64,000 nt of DNA, taken from contig CAJYJO010000020.1 in assembly GCA_913774845.1 (NCBI GenBank), positions 35,890 to 99,889 of the forward strand, read 5' to 3'. Shown here piece after piece: positions 1-9,020 of the stretch (the first letter of the stretch is position 1; the number at the start of each line of letters is the position of its first letter). The notes beneath the pieces were generated by a model. It worked only from the letters and a program-made list of their open reading frames with translations, was not told the origin of the DNA and ran no database searches. This DNA is from an uncultured Microbacterium sp. Its GTDB lineage: Bacteria; Actinomycetota; Actinomycetes; Actinomycetales; Microbacteriaceae. The translations under genes were made by a program, and so were the position numbers.

Positions 1-1084
1 CGCGGTCGCCGTCAACGAGGCGCTGCGGCGCGCGGGCGTCGAGAAGGACGCGGTCGACGAGGTCGTCATGGGCTGCATCGCCCAGAACGGCCCCGACGCC
101 TACAACGCCCGTCGTGTCGCGCTCGCTGCGGGTCTGCCGACGCGCGTTCCCGCCTTCACCGTGAACCGCCTGTGCGGTTCGGGTCTGCAGGCGGTCTGGT
201 CGGCGGCCCAGGAGCTTCGCTGGGGCGGCATCGACGTCGCCGTGGCGGGCGGTGACGAGAGCATGTCGCGCACGCCGTTCCTCGACTACGGCGCGCGCGG
301 CAACGCGCGGCTCGGCGACCGCACCCTGCTCGACGGCACCCTCGCGATCCTCACCGACCCCTTCAGCGGCCGGCACATGGGCACGACGGCCGAGGTCGTG
401 GCATCCCGGTACTCCGTCTCGCGCGAGGAGCAGGACGCCTTCGCCGTCGAGAGCCAGCGGCGGGCCGCGACGGATGCCGCTCGCGCGGCCTTCGCTGACG
501 AGATCGTGCCCGTGACGACCGGCGGCAAGCGGCCGGTCGAGGTCACGATCGACGAACACCCGCGGCCGGGGACGACCCTCGAGACGTTGGCGGGCCTGCG
601 CCCGGTGTTCGAGGAAGACGGGTCGGTCACCGCCGGGAATTCCTCGGGCATCAATGACGGCGCCGCCGCGACCGTGCTGATGCGCGAGGACGACGTGCGC
701 GATCGGGGCCTTACGGGTCTGGCGACGCTCGAGGCCGTGACGACCGCGGGCGTCGACCCCGAGATCATGGGCTACGCCCCGGTCCTCGCCCTGCAGCGGC
801 TGTGGAAGCGGACGGGGCTCACCCCCGCCGACGTCGACGTGATCGAGCTGAACGAGGCGTTCGCCGCGCAGGCGGTCGCGGTGATCCGCGACGCGGGTCT
901 CGACCCGGCGAAGGTGAACCCGTACGGCGGGGCGATCGCCCTGGGCCACCCGGTCGGCGCGACGGGCGCGATCCTCACCGTGCGTGCGGCCCTCGACCTG
1001 CAGCGCCGCGACCTCGAGTACGCGGTCGTGACGATGTGCATCGGCGGCGGCCAGGCCCTCGCGGCGCTGCTGCGGCGGTACTGA
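1..1084 (+). CDS. Acetyl-CoA C-acyltransferase (thiolase), 5' truncated by window edge
   Basis: Thiolases cleave 3-ketoacyl-CoA to acetyl-CoA and a shortened acyl-CoA, or run the condensation. The frame is open from base 2, so the true start lies upstream; about 360 residues are visible of a usual ~390. All four catalytic signatures are present: nucleophile Cys in [17 protein letters not shown], the His in GHPVGATG, and the second Cys in MCIGGGQ at the C-terminus. It should therefore be an active degradative or biosynthetic thiolase, unlike the altered thiolase at 14986-16089. It stands apart from the acyl-CoA dehydrogenase/hydratase/ETF genes 5 kb downstream but fits the same acyl-CoA oxidation theme. 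Substrate chain length cannot be read from the sequence. Confidence 0.93.
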   Translation, partial: AVAVNEALRRAGVEKDAVDEVVMGCIAQNGPDAYNARRVALAAGLPTRVPAFTVNRLCGSGLQAVWSAAQELRWGGIDVAVAGGDESMSRTPFLDYGARGNARLGDRTLLDGTLAILTDPFSGRHMGTTAEVVASRYSVSREEQDAFAVESQRRAATDAARAAFADEIVPVTTGGKRPVEVTIDEHPRPGTTLETLAGLRPVFEEDGSVTAGNSSGINDGAAATVLMREDDVRDRGLTGLATLEAVTTAGVDPEIMGYAPVLALQRLWKRTGLTPADVDVIELNEAFAAQAVAVIRDAGLDPAKVNPYGGAIALGHPVGATGAILTVRAALDLQRRDLEYAVVTMCIGGGQALAALLRRY

Positions 1085-1154
1085 CCCGGTCGCGCGCTCG
1101 CTGTCGCGCTGGCGTGCGCGTTCGCGCGGATGCCGACCCGGGGATACTGGGCGC

Positions 1155-1871
1155 ATGAGTGTCTTCCTTCTCGGCGGCGGGCGCGATGTCGCGCGCTGCG
1201 GTGATCTGCTGCGTCCCTTCGTCGCCGAGGCGCGGGAGCGCGCCGGCGATCGGCCGACCGTGATCGCGGTGCTGCTCGTGCTCGAGGCCGGCGACGACTC
1301 CTCCCTTCCCCGTCACCGGGCGATGCTCGAGGCGGCCGGGGCGGCGCCGGACGAGGTACGCGTCGAGTCGATCGTCGAGGGGGAGTCCTTCGACGGTGCG
1401 GCTGTCGACGCCGACGCCCTCTTCGTCGGCGGCGGCCTCACCCCGGCGTACCAGGCGGCGGTGGGCCCGATCCGGGATGCCGTGACCGACCGTGTCCGCC
1501 AAGGGATGCCGTATGCCGGGTTCTCGGCGGGCGCGGCCATCGCGGCCGGACCCGCGCTCGTCGGCGGATACCGCGTGGGCGGGGTCGAGGTCGTGTCGGA
1601 GGATGCCGGTGAAGAGCTCGACGAGGTCGAGGTGCGCCCGGGCCTCGGGCTCCTGGACTTCGCCGTCGACGTGCACGCCGCGCAGTGGGGCACCCTCTCG
1701 CGTCTCATCGCCGCGGTCGAGGCGGGGCTCGTCTCCGACGGCGTGGCGATCGATGAGCACACCGCTCTGGTCATCTCGGCGCAGGCCGCCCCGGCCGTCC
1801 ACGGCAGTGGTCAGGTCTGGCGCGTGGAGTCCGCGGCATCCGGGGCCCACGTTCAGGTGCTCCGCGCCTGA
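1155..1871 (+). CDS. Peptidase S51 / cyanophycinase-like serine hydrolase
   Basis: A 238-residue cytoplasmic protein with the class-I glutamine-amidotransferase-like fold of the S51 peptidases (dipeptidase E, cyanophycinase). Visible signs are an N-terminal strand FLLGGGRDV, a glycine-rich segment [12 protein letters not shown], the nucleophile elbow GFSAGAAIA near residue 125 with Ser in the nucleophile position, and [13 protein letters not shown] near residue 175, where the family has its catalytic His. There is no signal peptide. S51 enzymes cleave after Asp; the actual substrate is not deducible here. The ATG start lies 70 bp after the thiolase stop and has no strong Shine-Dalgarno. It converges on the nucleotidase gene, with a palindrome and a terminator between them. 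Confidence 0.75.
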   Translation: MSVFLLGGGRDVARCGDLLRPFVAEARERAGDRPTVIAVLLVLEAGDDSSLPRHRAMLEAAGAAPDEVRVESIVEGESFDGAAVDADALFVGGGLTPAYQAAVGPIRDAVTDRVRQGMPYAGFSAGAAIAAGPALVGGYRVGGVEVVSEDAGEELDEVEVRPGLGLLDFAVDVHAAQWGTLSRLIAAVEAGLVSDGVAIDEHTALVISAQAAPAVHGSGQVWRVESAASGAHVQVLRA

Positions 1872-1890
1872 CGCTCCGCCCGTTGTCGCC

Positions 1891-1954
1891 GCGTGAGTCG
1901 CCAGAATATGTCGCTTGCGCGGGCACCGAAGCGACACATTCTGGCGACTCGCGC
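1891..1954. repeat. Long near-perfect intergenic palindrome
   Basis: Inverted repeat between convergent genes. The arms 1895-1916 and 1929-1950 are 22 bp with one mismatch, extended by three or four further pairs outward (including a G:T) and closed by a 12-nt loop. The arm core reads GTCGCCAGAATATGTCGCTT. It is far longer than a normal terminator stem and has no T run. It sits directly before the terminator at 1960-1993. Confidence 0.85.
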
Positions 1955-1959
1955 GAAGG

Positions 1960-1993
1960 GGAACGGCCCCCACCCGAGGGTGAGGGCCGTTCC
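1960..1993. terminator. Bidirectional terminator hairpin
   Basis: 15-bp stem with one mismatch and a CGAG tetraloop (arm GGAACGGCCCCCACC, partner GGTGAGGGCCGTTCC). It lies 13 bp beyond the stop of the minus-strand nucleotidase and about 90 bp beyond the S51 gene, so it can serve both convergent genes. Confidence 0.75.
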
Positions 1994-2006
1994 GGAGGGC
2001 CGTGCG

Positions 2007-5000
2007 TCAGGCGGTGCGGCGGCGACGCAGTGCGAAGGCGAGACCGCCCGCGACCACGAGCATCCCGCCCGCGAGGGCGATGCCCCAGGGGCCCTGAGCG
2101 CCGGTCGCGGCGAGGGTGCCCTTGCGGACGACCTCGATCGCGACCGCGGGGAGCACCGTGCCGTCGGCGCGCGTGACGACGACCGTGTGCTGGCCCGGCG
2201 CGAGCGCCGCGGGGACGGTGACGCGGAAGGTCACCGCGCCCGACGCGTCGGCGGCGGGGATGCCGGTGACCACCGTCGGCGTGCTGTTCAGCGTGGCCGA
2301 GACCTGCTCGCCCGCGCGCAGACCCGTGACCGTGACCGTGAACGACCCGCCCTGCTCCACCCGCGAGACGCTCGCGGTGACGGTGACCGCGGCCGGAGCG
2401 GCGGTCGGCTCCGTCGTCGGTGCGGTGCTCGGCTGACCGGTCGCCCCGGACGTCGGGGTCGCGGTGGGCGTCGGGCCCGTGGTCGGCGCGACGGTGGGCG
2501 TAGGCGTGACGGTGGGCGTAGGCGTGACGGTGGGCGTGGGCGTGACCGTCGGGGTCGGGGTCGGGCTCGGCGTGCCGGTCCCCTCGTCGACCGGCTTCGA
2601 GCCGGTCAGGTACGCCCGGCCGAGCGGCGACGGCGCGACGCTCTTCTTCGCGGTGAAGAAGTCGACCGTGGCCTGCAGGTCGATCTGACCCGAGTCGGCC
2701 TTGCCCGTGCCCTGCGCGAAGGCGGTGAAGTTGTCGCCGCCGGCCGCGAGGAACGAGTTGGTGACGACGCGGTACGACGCCGCGGGGTCGATCGCCTTCC
2801 CGTTCAGCTGGATGGTCTTGATCCGCGAGCCCGCGGCCGCGGACGGGTCGTACTCGAAGGTGAAGCCCTTGGAGACGCCGAGCGCGAGGACCGGGCGCGA
2901 GGCGCCCGACGGCTGCCACTGCTGCTCGAGCACCTGCTTGAGCTGTGCGCCGGTGAGCGACAGCGTCACCAGCGTGTTGCCGAAGGGCTGCACGTTCGCC
3001 GCCTCGCGGTACGAGACCGAGCCGTTGTCCGAGCCGTACAACAGGTCGGCGCGCAGACCGCCGGGGTTCATGAACGCGATCTGCGCGTCCTGCCCGTTGA
3101 ACGAGGGGTTCTCGCTCGTGGCCCACAGGTACACGTCCGCGACGGTGTTGCCGAGCGTCGAGTACTGGCCGCGGTCCTCGTTGCCCGAACCGTTCTTCGC
3201 GCGGGTGATGTCGGCCGTGATCTTGCCGACCTCGACCTGGCCCTTGGTGTCGGCGGTGGCCTTGGCATCCGCCACGATCTTCGCTGTTGCCGCCTGGGGG
3301 TACGCGATGTACTGCGTGACGGCGGGCTCGAGCAGAGCGCGCACGCCCGGGGTGATCGAGACGAGCTTGCCGGCGGCATCCAGGTCGATGTCGAGCGTGC
3401 CCAGGTTCGTGCCGTACTGGCCGGTCTGGATCACCGAGCGTCCGCCGATGCTGCACGCGTACTTCTGGTGCGTGTGCGCCGAGACGATCGCGTCCACGTC
3501 GCTCGACGCTCCGCGCACGAGGTCGCCGAAGTCGCCCGACTCGGTGGCGATCTTGGTGCAGTCGGTGCCCTCCGAGCCCTCGTGGGCGAGCAGGATCACG
3601 ATGTCGGCGCCCGCGGCGCGCGCGTTCTTCGCCTCGCGATTGGCGGCCTCGACCTGATCGCCGAACTCGATCGTGCTGATCTTCGACGGGTCGACCATGC
3701 CGGCCGTCTGACGCGTCACGGTGCCGACGAACGCGACCTTCGTGGCGCCCACCTGCTTGATCGTGTACGGCTTCAGGGCGGGGGTCTTCGTGCCCTTCTG
3801 GTAGACGTTCGCGCCCAGGGCGAAGTCGCTCGACGCGCCGGTGTTGCCGCCGTAGGCGGGGATCACGCGGTCGGTCAGGTCGGCGAAGCCGCGGTCGAAC
3901 TCGTGGTTGCCCACCGCGCTGACGTCGAGGGTCGCGGCCTTCAACGCCTTGATGGTGGGGGTGTCCTGGTCGATGAACGACTCGAACGCGCTCGCGCCGA
4001 TGTTGTCACCCGCCGACACGAACAGGGTGTTCGGGTTCTGCTGGCGGTACTTCTCCACCGCCCCGGCGAGAACGCCGGCGCCCGCCACGCCGCCGCTCTC
4101 CTGGAGCAGACGACCGTGGAAGTCGTTGATCGTGAGGATCTGCAGGTCGGGCGTCTTCGGCTGCGTCGGGCGCACCTCGAAGACGGTCGTGGTGCCCGAG
4201 ACCTCGTTGCCGGTGACCAGCAGCGGAACGCCCGTGGGGGAGCGCAGGGCCGAGACGAACGCGATGCCCTCGGGGCCCAGGTCGCCCGCGGCGGCCGTCT
4301 TGACGTCGGCCGAGGCGTTGCGGTTGTTGACGTAGGTGACGTAGGCGGGCGCCTTCGGGTCGGTGATGTCGTAGACCATCACGCCGCCCGCGCGCTCGAG
4401 GCCGATGAAGGCGTACGTGCGCCCGTCCACCACACCGATCGTGACGTTCTCGGGCTCGGGGCCCTTGTCGTCGCTGCGGTCGTCGACGGTGTTGTTGTCG
4501 TTCGAGACGTTGAACAGCTGCGGCGCGACCTCCTTGAGCTTCTGCTCGAACTGGTCGCCCGAGTCGAAGACGAGCGCACCCTTGGTGTCCCAGATCGAGA
4601 AGGAGCGGCCGCCGTAGGCGTAGAGCTCGCTGTAGCAGCCGTCGGCGGTCTTGCCGAGGTCGGTGACGACCTTCAGTCGGCCGAGGTCGGTGTCGGCGGA
4701 GCGGCCGGCCAGCGGCGAGGTGGCACAGACCGCACCGAGGCCGTTCTTACCGAGGTCTTTGACCCTGGCTTCGTCCGTGAACGTGCCCCACTCGCGGCCG
4801 TCGCCCTCGTTCGCGGTGACGAGGTAGGTCGCAGCCTTGCCGTTGGCGATGGCCGAGTACGACGCGATCCCGTCGGGCATGTACAGGCCCTTGAGGCCCG
4901 CGACGGTGCGGATGTTCACGCCGTCCTTGTCGCTCGGGTCGAGTCCGACGGTGCCCCAGTCCTTGTAGCCGAGGGGCAGGATGCCGGTCACTTCGGCCTT

Positions 5001-5846
5001 CGTCAGGTCCACCGTCGCGACGGCGTTGTTCTCCTGCAGGGTGACGTAGGCCACGGTGCCGTCGGTGGTGATGTACTCCGGCTCGAGGTTGCGCGAGACG
5101 CGGTTGGTCGACAGGGTCGCGGCATCCTGCCCCGGGGCGGCGACGTCGGGGCCGAAGACGCGCACCTTGGAGTCGAGCGTCTTGCTGCCGCCGGGCTCGA
5201 AGGCGCGGAAGCCCGCCGTCTTGACGGCGCTCTGAGCGGGGGCGGCCAGGGCGGACGACAGCGCGATGACGCTGACCGAGCCCTCGGGGTCGACCGAGAA
5301 GTCCGCCGCCGGCTCGCCTTCGTTGGCGACGACGGCGTAGGAGCCGTCCTTCGAGAAGGTCACCATGTCGGGGAGCGCGCCGACGGTGACCTCGCCGAGC
5401 TTGGCGCTTGCGGCATCCGTCTTGTTGGCGTCGAAGAAGACGAGATGACCGGGTTCGGTCTTCGTGGTGGCCTCGAAGGCGATGACGCCGAGGCCGTCGT
5501 CGCGGACGGCGACCGAGTTGGCGACGCCGTTCGAGGAGATGTCGAACAGCTTGACCGGCTTCTTCGGGTCTCTGTTGTCGAGCACCGTCACCGTCCCGGC
5601 CTGCGCGTTGACGACGAAGAGGCGGTCACGGTAGGCCTGGACGATCTCGGCGGCGGACTGCTTGTACACGCCCGTGTCGTAGGAGCCGACCGGGGTGACG
5701 GACAGGGCCGCACCGGCGGCGCTGTTCGAGACGGGCTGCGGGACGATCGCGGCAGACGCCGCGGTGGCGCTCGACAGGGCGAGCGCGCACACCGCAGCGG
5801 TCGTCGCGGTGAACGCGGCGGCGCGGCGGAGGAAGGTCGAAGGCAT
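2007..5846 (-). CDS. Wall-anchored bifunctional choice-of-anchor-I / metallophosphatase 5'-nucleotidase
   Basis: A 1279-residue exported protein. The start is ATG 5846, preceded by GAGGA; an upstream in-frame ATG lacks a ribosome site. Residues 1-34 form a signal peptide (LRRAAAFTATTAAVCALAL). Residues ~40-560 look like the choice-of-anchor I beta-propeller that precedes such nucleotidases. From ~565 the metallophosphatase begins with LTINDFHGRLL, followed by GNHEFDRG and SAHTHQ metal-site motifs, then the 5'-nucleotidase C domain (MNPGGLRADL). A PTPTV-rich linker, an Ig-like domain, and the C-terminal LAATG plus hydrophobic helix and RRRR tail follow, which is a class-E-type sortase signal. 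It probably hydrolyses extracellular nucleotides for phosphate and nucleoside salvage. The gene is monocistronic. Confidence 0.88.
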   Translation of the reverse strand: MPSTFLRRAAAFTATTAAVCALALSSATAASAAIVPQPVSNSAAGAALSVTPVGSYDTGVYKQSAAEIVQAYRDRLFVVNAQAGTVTVLDNRDPKKPVKLFDISSNGVANSVAVRDDGLGVIAFEATTKTEPGHLVFFDANKTDAASAKLGEVTVGALPDMVTFSKDGSYAVVANEGEPAADFSVDPEGSVSVIALSSALAAPAQSAVKTAGFRAFEPGGSKTLDSKVRVFGPDVAAPGQDAATLSTNRVSRNLEPEYITTDGTVAYVTLQENNAVATVDLTKAEVTGILPLGYKDWGTVGLDPSDKDGVNIRTVAGLKGLYMPDGIASYSAIANGKAATYLVTANEGDGREWGTFTDEARVKDLGKNGLGAVCATSPLAGRSADTDLGRLKVVTDLGKTADGCYSELYAYGGRSFSIWDTKGALVFDSGDQFEQKLKEVAPQLFNVSNDNNTVDDRSDDKGPEPENVTIGVVDGRTYAFIGLERAGGVMVYDITDPKAPAYVTYVNNRNASADVKTAAAGDLGPEGIAFVSALRSPTGVPLLVTGNEVSGTTTVFEVRPTQPKTPDLQILTINDFHGRLLQESGGVAGAGVLAGAVEKYRQQNPNTLFVSAGDNIGASAFESFIDQDTPTIKALKAATLDVSAVGNHEFDRGFADLTDRVIPAYGGNTGASSDFALGANVYQKGTKTPALKPYTIKQVGATKVAFVGTVTRQTAGMVDPSKISTIEFGDQVEAANREAKNARAAGADIVILLAHEGSEGTDCTKIATESGDFGDLVRGASSDVDAIVSAHTHQKYACSIGGRSVIQTGQYGTNLGTLDIDLDAAGKLVSITPGVRALLEPAVTQYIAYPQAATAKIVADAKATADTKGQVEVGKITADITRAKNGSGNEDRGQYSTLGNTVADVYLWATSENPSFNGQDAQIAFMNPGGLRADLLYGSDNGSVSYREAANVQPFGNTLVTLSLTGAQLKQVLEQQWQPSGASRPVLALGVSKGFTFEYDPSAAAGSRIKTIQLNGKAIDPAASYRVVTNSFLAAGGDNFTAFAQGTGKADSGQIDLQATVDFFTAKKSVAPSPLGRAYLTGSKPVDEGTGTPSPTPTPTVTPTPTVTPTPTVTPTPTVAPTTGPTPTATPTSGATGQPSTAPTTEPTAAPAAVTVTASVSRVEQGGSFTVTVTGLRAGEQVSATLNSTPTVVTGIPAADASGAVTFRVTVPAALAPGQHTVVVTRADGTVLPAVAIEVVRKGTLAATGAQGPWGIALAGGMLVVAGGLAFALRRRRTA
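2491..2562 (-). repeat. 18-bp tandem repeat encoding the PTPTV linker
   Basis: Four units of 18 bp (plus-strand form ACGGTGGGCGTAGGCGTG). The first two are identical, the third differs at one base and the fourth has drifted. They encode the Pro-Thr linker between nucleotidase and Ig-like domain. Such units can change copy number by slippage and so alter the stalk length of the wall protein. Confidence 0.85.
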
Positions 5847-5989
5847 GGCTGTGTCCTCGGGTTCGGGTGGGGATGCGATCGGCGCCAGCGGCGCGATCCT
5901 GTGGATTCTGCCTGGGTTCCGTGTCGGTCCGGTGAACGGGCGGAGAACGTGAGCGCGTGGCGTCCCGTCGGTGTTCAGGGCCCCTATCA

Positions 5990-6010
5990 ATTACTAGGAC
6001 GTCCAGCTAT
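5990..6010. promoter_or_regulatory. Candidate operator upstream of acyl-CoA dehydrogenase
   Basis: The segment ATTACTAGGACGTCCAGCTAT is centred on the perfect 8-bp palindrome GGACGTCC, with partial symmetry continuing outward. It lies about 45-65 bp before the dehydrogenase start, where a TetR-type repressor of acyl-CoA catabolism would act. The regulator is not identified. Confidence 0.4.
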
Positions 6011-6054
6011 TCTGGAGCACGCGACGAAGCCGTCGCTCCACGAAGGAGAGCCGC

Positions 6055-7218
6055 ATGGACACCACCCCTGCTCCCGCGCTCGACGCCCTGTCCGCCGACG
6101 AACGCGCCGCCATCCTCGACGCCGTCCGCGACTTCGCCGCGACCGAGCTCGCCCCGCATTCCCTCGAATGGGATGCCGAGAAGCACTTCCCCCGCGACGT
6201 CCTCCGCCGCGCGGGGGAGCTGGGTCTCGGCGGCGTCTACGTCAACGAGGACGTGGGCGGCGCCGGGTTGTCGCGCTCCGACGCGGTGGCGATCTTCGAG
6301 GAGCTCGCGTACGGCGACCCCACGGTGACGGCCTACATCACGATCCACAACATGGTCGCGTGGATGATCGACGCCTACGGCACCACCGCGCAACGCGAGC
6401 GCTGGCTGCCGGGCCTGGTCGCGATGGACGACCTCGGGGCATACTGCCTCACCGAGCCCGGGGCCGGGTCCGACGCCGCGGCCATCACCACCTCCGCGAT
6501 CCGCCACGGCGACACCTACGTTCTCACGGGCGTGAAGCAGTTCATCTCGGGGGCGGGAGCGGCATCCGTCTACGTCGTCATGGCCCGGACGGGCGAGCCG
6601 GGCGCGCGGGGGATCAGCGCTTTCCTCGTGCCCGCCGACGCCGCGGGACTGTCGTTCGGCCCGAACGAGAAGAAGATGGGCTGGAACGCCCAGCCCACCC
6701 GCGCCGTCGTCCTCGACGAGGTGCGCGTGCCGGCCGAGAACCTGCTCGGCGGCGAAGGCCGCGGGTTCTCGATCGCGATGACGGCCCTCAACGGCGGGCG
6801 GCTGAACATCGCCACGTGCTCGATCGGCGGGGCACGCTGGGCGTTGGACCGCGCGGTCGCCTACGTGCACGAGCGCTTCACGTTCGGCGAGGCGCTCGCC
6901 GAGAAGCAGTCGGTGGTGTTCGCGGTCGCCGACATGGCCACCGAGCTCGAGGCGGCGCGGCTGCTCGTGGGCGACGGTGCGGCGGCGCTGGATGCCGGGG
7001 CGCCCGACACCGCGACCCGCTGCGCCATGGCGAAGCGCTTCGCCACCGACGTCGGCTTCCGCGTCGCCAACGAGGCGCTTCAGCTGCACGGCGGCTACGG
7101 CTACCTGCAGGACTACGGCATCGAGAAGGTCGTGCGCGATCTACGCGTGCACCAGATCCTCGAGGGCACGAACGAGATCATGCGCCTGATCGTCGGCCGG
7201 AGCGTGCTGGCCGCGTGA
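6055..7218 (+). CDS. Acyl-CoA dehydrogenase, isobutyryl-CoA dehydrogenase-like
   Basis: A 387-residue FAD enzyme with the length and full motif set of acyl-CoA dehydrogenases: [13 protein letters not shown] near 125, KQFISGAGA near 160, [10 protein letters not shown] near 208, [14 protein letters not shown] near 243, [13 protein letters not shown] near 343 and [12 protein letters not shown] near 366, which carries the catalytic Glu position of ACAD8. The KxFISGAG, GWNxQPTRAV and LNGGRxNIA segments are those of isobutyryl-CoA dehydrogenase, so valine catabolism (isobutyryl-CoA to methacrylyl-CoA) is the best guess. Electrons would go to the ETF encoded 2-4 kb downstream. The start has GAAGGAGAG 6 nt upstream. 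A palindromic candidate operator precedes it. Confidence 0.9.
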   Translation: MDTTPAPALDALSADERAAILDAVRDFAATELAPHSLEWDAEKHFPRDVLRRAGELGLGGVYVNEDVGGAGLSRSDAVAIFEELAYGDPTVTAYITIHNMVAWMIDAYGTTAQRERWLPGLVAMDDLGAYCLTEPGAGSDAAAITTSAIRHGDTYVLTGVKQFISGAGAASVYVVMARTGEPGARGISAFLVPADAAGLSFGPNEKKMGWNAQPTRAVVLDEVRVPAENLLGGEGRGFSIAMTALNGGRLNIATCSIGGARWALDRAVAYVHERFTFGEALAEKQSVVFAVADMATELEAARLLVGDGAAALDAGAPDTATRCAMAKRFATDVGFRVANEALQLHGGYGYLQDYGIEKVVRDLRVHQILEGTNEIMRLIVGRSVLAA

Positions 7219-7239
7219 GGGCTCTGGCCCCTGTTCGGC

Positions 7240-7342
7240 TTCTCTCCCCGGATCTGGGGCGGATCTCGCCGCTCGGGGCGGACTTCTCCCGCCCCGAATG
7301 GCCGGATCCGCCCCGAACCCGCGGCGAGTCGCCGGGAGAAGA
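7240..7342. repeat. Complex intergenic inverted repeat
   Basis: Nested inverted repeats between the dehydrogenase and hydratase genes. An inner hairpin is TCGGGGCG / CGCCCCGA with a 9-nt loop, flanked by GGGGCGGAT / ATCCGCCCC and by outer arms TCTCCCCGG-like / CCGGGAGAA. The whole ~100-bp block is close to self-complementary. Nothing coding is seen here. It may act as a terminator or be a small mobile palindrome. Confidence 0.6.
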
Positions 7343-7441
7343 ATGGATGCCGATGTCTTGCGGCAAGACCCTCGGTCGATGTCGGAGGGGCGTGCGAGCA
7401 TGCGAGGGCGGGGTCGTCCGCACCGTCACGACAGGAGTGAA

Positions 7442-8230
7442 ATGACTGATCAGGATGCCGGGTACGAGACGATCCGCGTCGAGCAGCGCGGCCGCGTCGG
7501 GTGGATCACCCTCGACCGCCCCGAGGCGCTGAATGCGCTGAACGTGCGGACGATGACCGAGGTCGTCGCCGCAGCCGAGGCGTTCGACGCCGACGAGGGC
7601 GTCGGGGCGATCGTCGTGACCGGCAGCGAGAAGGCCTTCGCGGCCGGCGCCGACATCAAGGAGATGGAGCAGAAGTCGGGCCTCGACATGATGCTCACCG
7701 ACCACTTCGGCGGCTGGGCGCGCTTCGCCGCCGTGCGGACGCCGGTGATCGCCGCGGTCTCGGGATACGCCCTCGGCGGCGGGTGCGAGCTCGCGCTCAT
7801 GTGCGACGTGATCCTGGCGTCCGACCGCGCGAGGTTCGGGCAGCCCGAGGTGCAGCTGGGCGTGATCCCCGGGATGGGCGGCACGCAGCGGCTCGTCCGC
7901 GCGCTCGGGTACTACAAGGCCGCCGAGCTCGTGCTCACCGGCCGCATGATCGACGCCGCCGAGGCCGAGCGCGGCGGGCTGGTCTCGCGCGTGGTCCCCG
8001 CGGCCGACCTGCTCGACGAGGCTGAGACGCTCGCCCGCACCATCGCCGAGAAGCCCCTGCCGGCCCTCTACGCCGCCAAGGCCGCCCTCGACGTCGCTCT
8101 CGAGTCCACGCTCGCCGAGGGCGTGCGCTTCGAACGTCAGGCGTTCGCGGCCCTCTTCGACACGGCCGACCAGAAGGAGGGGATGGCGGCCTTCCGCGAG
8201 AAGCGGTCGCCGTCGTTCACCCACCGATGA
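7442..8230 (+). CDS. Enoyl-CoA hydratase/isomerase family protein
   Basis: A 262-residue crotonase-fold enzyme that adds water to 2-enoyl-CoA; next to an isobutyryl-CoA dehydrogenase it may hydrate methacrylyl-CoA. The oxyanion-hole segments are [11 protein letters not shown] near 66-76 and [16 protein letters not shown] near 107-122, with catalytic Glu residues in GGCEL and [16 protein letters not shown]. The start is ATG 7442 with ACAGGAG 5 nt upstream; longer in-frame starts run into the intergenic repeat and encode nothing family-like. The gene is close to convergent with the MarR gene, whose stop is 4 bp away. Confidence 0.92.
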   Translation: MTDQDAGYETIRVEQRGRVGWITLDRPEALNALNVRTMTEVVAAAEAFDADEGVGAIVVTGSEKAFAAGADIKEMEQKSGLDMMLTDHFGGWARFAAVRTPVIAAVSGYALGGGCELALMCDVILASDRARFGQPEVQLGVIPGMGGTQRLVRALGYYKAAELVLTGRMIDAAEAERGGLVSRVVPAADLLDEAETLARTIAEKPLPALYAAKAALDVALESTLAEGVRFERQAFAALFDTADQKEGMAAFREKRSPSFTHR

Positions 8231-8234
8231 GAGA

Positions 8235-8762
8235 TCACAGCGGATCGGGCACCGGTGAGGGGTCGGCGAAGTCGCCGGCGCCCTTGCGGAAGCGCGCGAT
8301 GATCCGCACCAGCGCCGTCGCGTCCGCGTCGTCGAGGCCCAGGTCGGCGAACACCGCGTTCAGCGCGGCCGTGGCGTCGTCGACTCGTCGGCGGCCGTCG
8401 TCGGTGAGCACGAGTAGCGCGGCGCGACCATCCGTGGGGTGCGGCTCGCGCGTCACCAAGCCGTCACGGGCGAGGCGCTCCACCGTGTTGGTGACGCTCG
8501 TCGGGTGCACCTGCAGGCGCGCGATGGCGCTGGCCATCGGCATCCGCCCCTCGCGCGTGAACGCGAGCAGCCGCAGCATCTCGAACCGCGAGAACGACAG
8601 GTCGAAGGGCTTCAGCGCCCGCTCGATGGATGCCATGAGCAACTGGTGCGCACGGATCACCGAGGTCACGACCGTCATGCCGTCGGCCGCGTCGTCCCAC
8701 CCGTGCGCGAGCCACTGGCGTTTGGCCTCGGCGATCGGGTCGACCGGCAGTCGTCGCGTCAT
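8235..8762 (-). CDS. MarR-family transcriptional regulator
   Basis: A 175-residue winged-helix repressor. The recognition region is SFSRFEMLRLLAF ... MPMASAIARLQVHPTSVTNTVERLARDGLV, followed by the MarR wing HPTDGRAALLVLTDDGRR. The N-terminal ~30 residues and the C-terminal helix would form the dimer interface. A strong GAGGAGG lies 5 nt before ATG 8762. It is divergent from etfB, so control of the ETF/cytochrome genes or of itself is plausible. No clear symmetrical operator is seen because the divergent region is filled with tandem repeats. The ligand is unknown; CoA thioesters or aromatic acids are common for the family. Confidence 0.9.
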   Translation of the reverse strand: MTRRLPVDPIAEAKRQWLAHGWDDAADGMTVVTSVIRAHQLLMASIERALKPFDLSFSRFEMLRLLAFTREGRMPMASAIARLQVHPTSVTNTVERLARDGLVTREPHPTDGRAALLVLTDDGRRRVDDATAALNAVFADLGLDDADATALVRIIARFRKGAGDFADPSPVPDPL

Positions 8763-8828
8763 CGGTCCTCCTCGCGTTTCACGGTACCGCTCGCTCGGCT
8801 CGGGCACGTGGCTTCCGGTCCCTTCGGC

Positions 8829-8953
8829 GAGCTCAGGGAGCTCGCGGGAGCGGTGGCTGAGCTCGAGAGGTTCAGGGGCCTCGCGTGAGCGGTGGCCGAG
8901 CTCGAGAGGCTCAGGGACCTCGCGGGAGCGGTGGCTGAGCCTGTCGAAGCCCC
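8829..8953. repeat. 39-bp imperfect tandem repeats in marR-etfB intergenic region
   Basis: Two 39-bp units (8859-8897 and 8898-8936) with few differences, flanked by partial copies on both sides. The shared core is GCGGGAGCGGTGGCTGAG. The last partial copy ends in GAGCCTGTCGAAGC. The array fills half of the 258-bp divergent region. It looks like a short intergenic repeat family rather than an operator array. Confidence 0.75.
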
Positions 8954-9020
8954 CGCGCCCCGCACCCATCCGCTGCCGCGAGGCCGCGGCATCCGTCCCC
9001 CCACCGAAGGAGCCAGGTCG

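Noticed and set aside
1893-7445. A single plus-strand reading frame open for ~1850 codons across the nucleotidase, dehydrogenase and intergenic DNA
   Set aside because: It runs antisense to the nucleotidase and through palindromes, has extreme Arg/Gly/Asp composition and no domain. High GC content leaves such frames open by chance.
8829-8953. CRISPR or operator array before etfB
   Set aside because: The 39-bp units abut directly with no unique spacers and have no symmetry suited to a MarR dimer.
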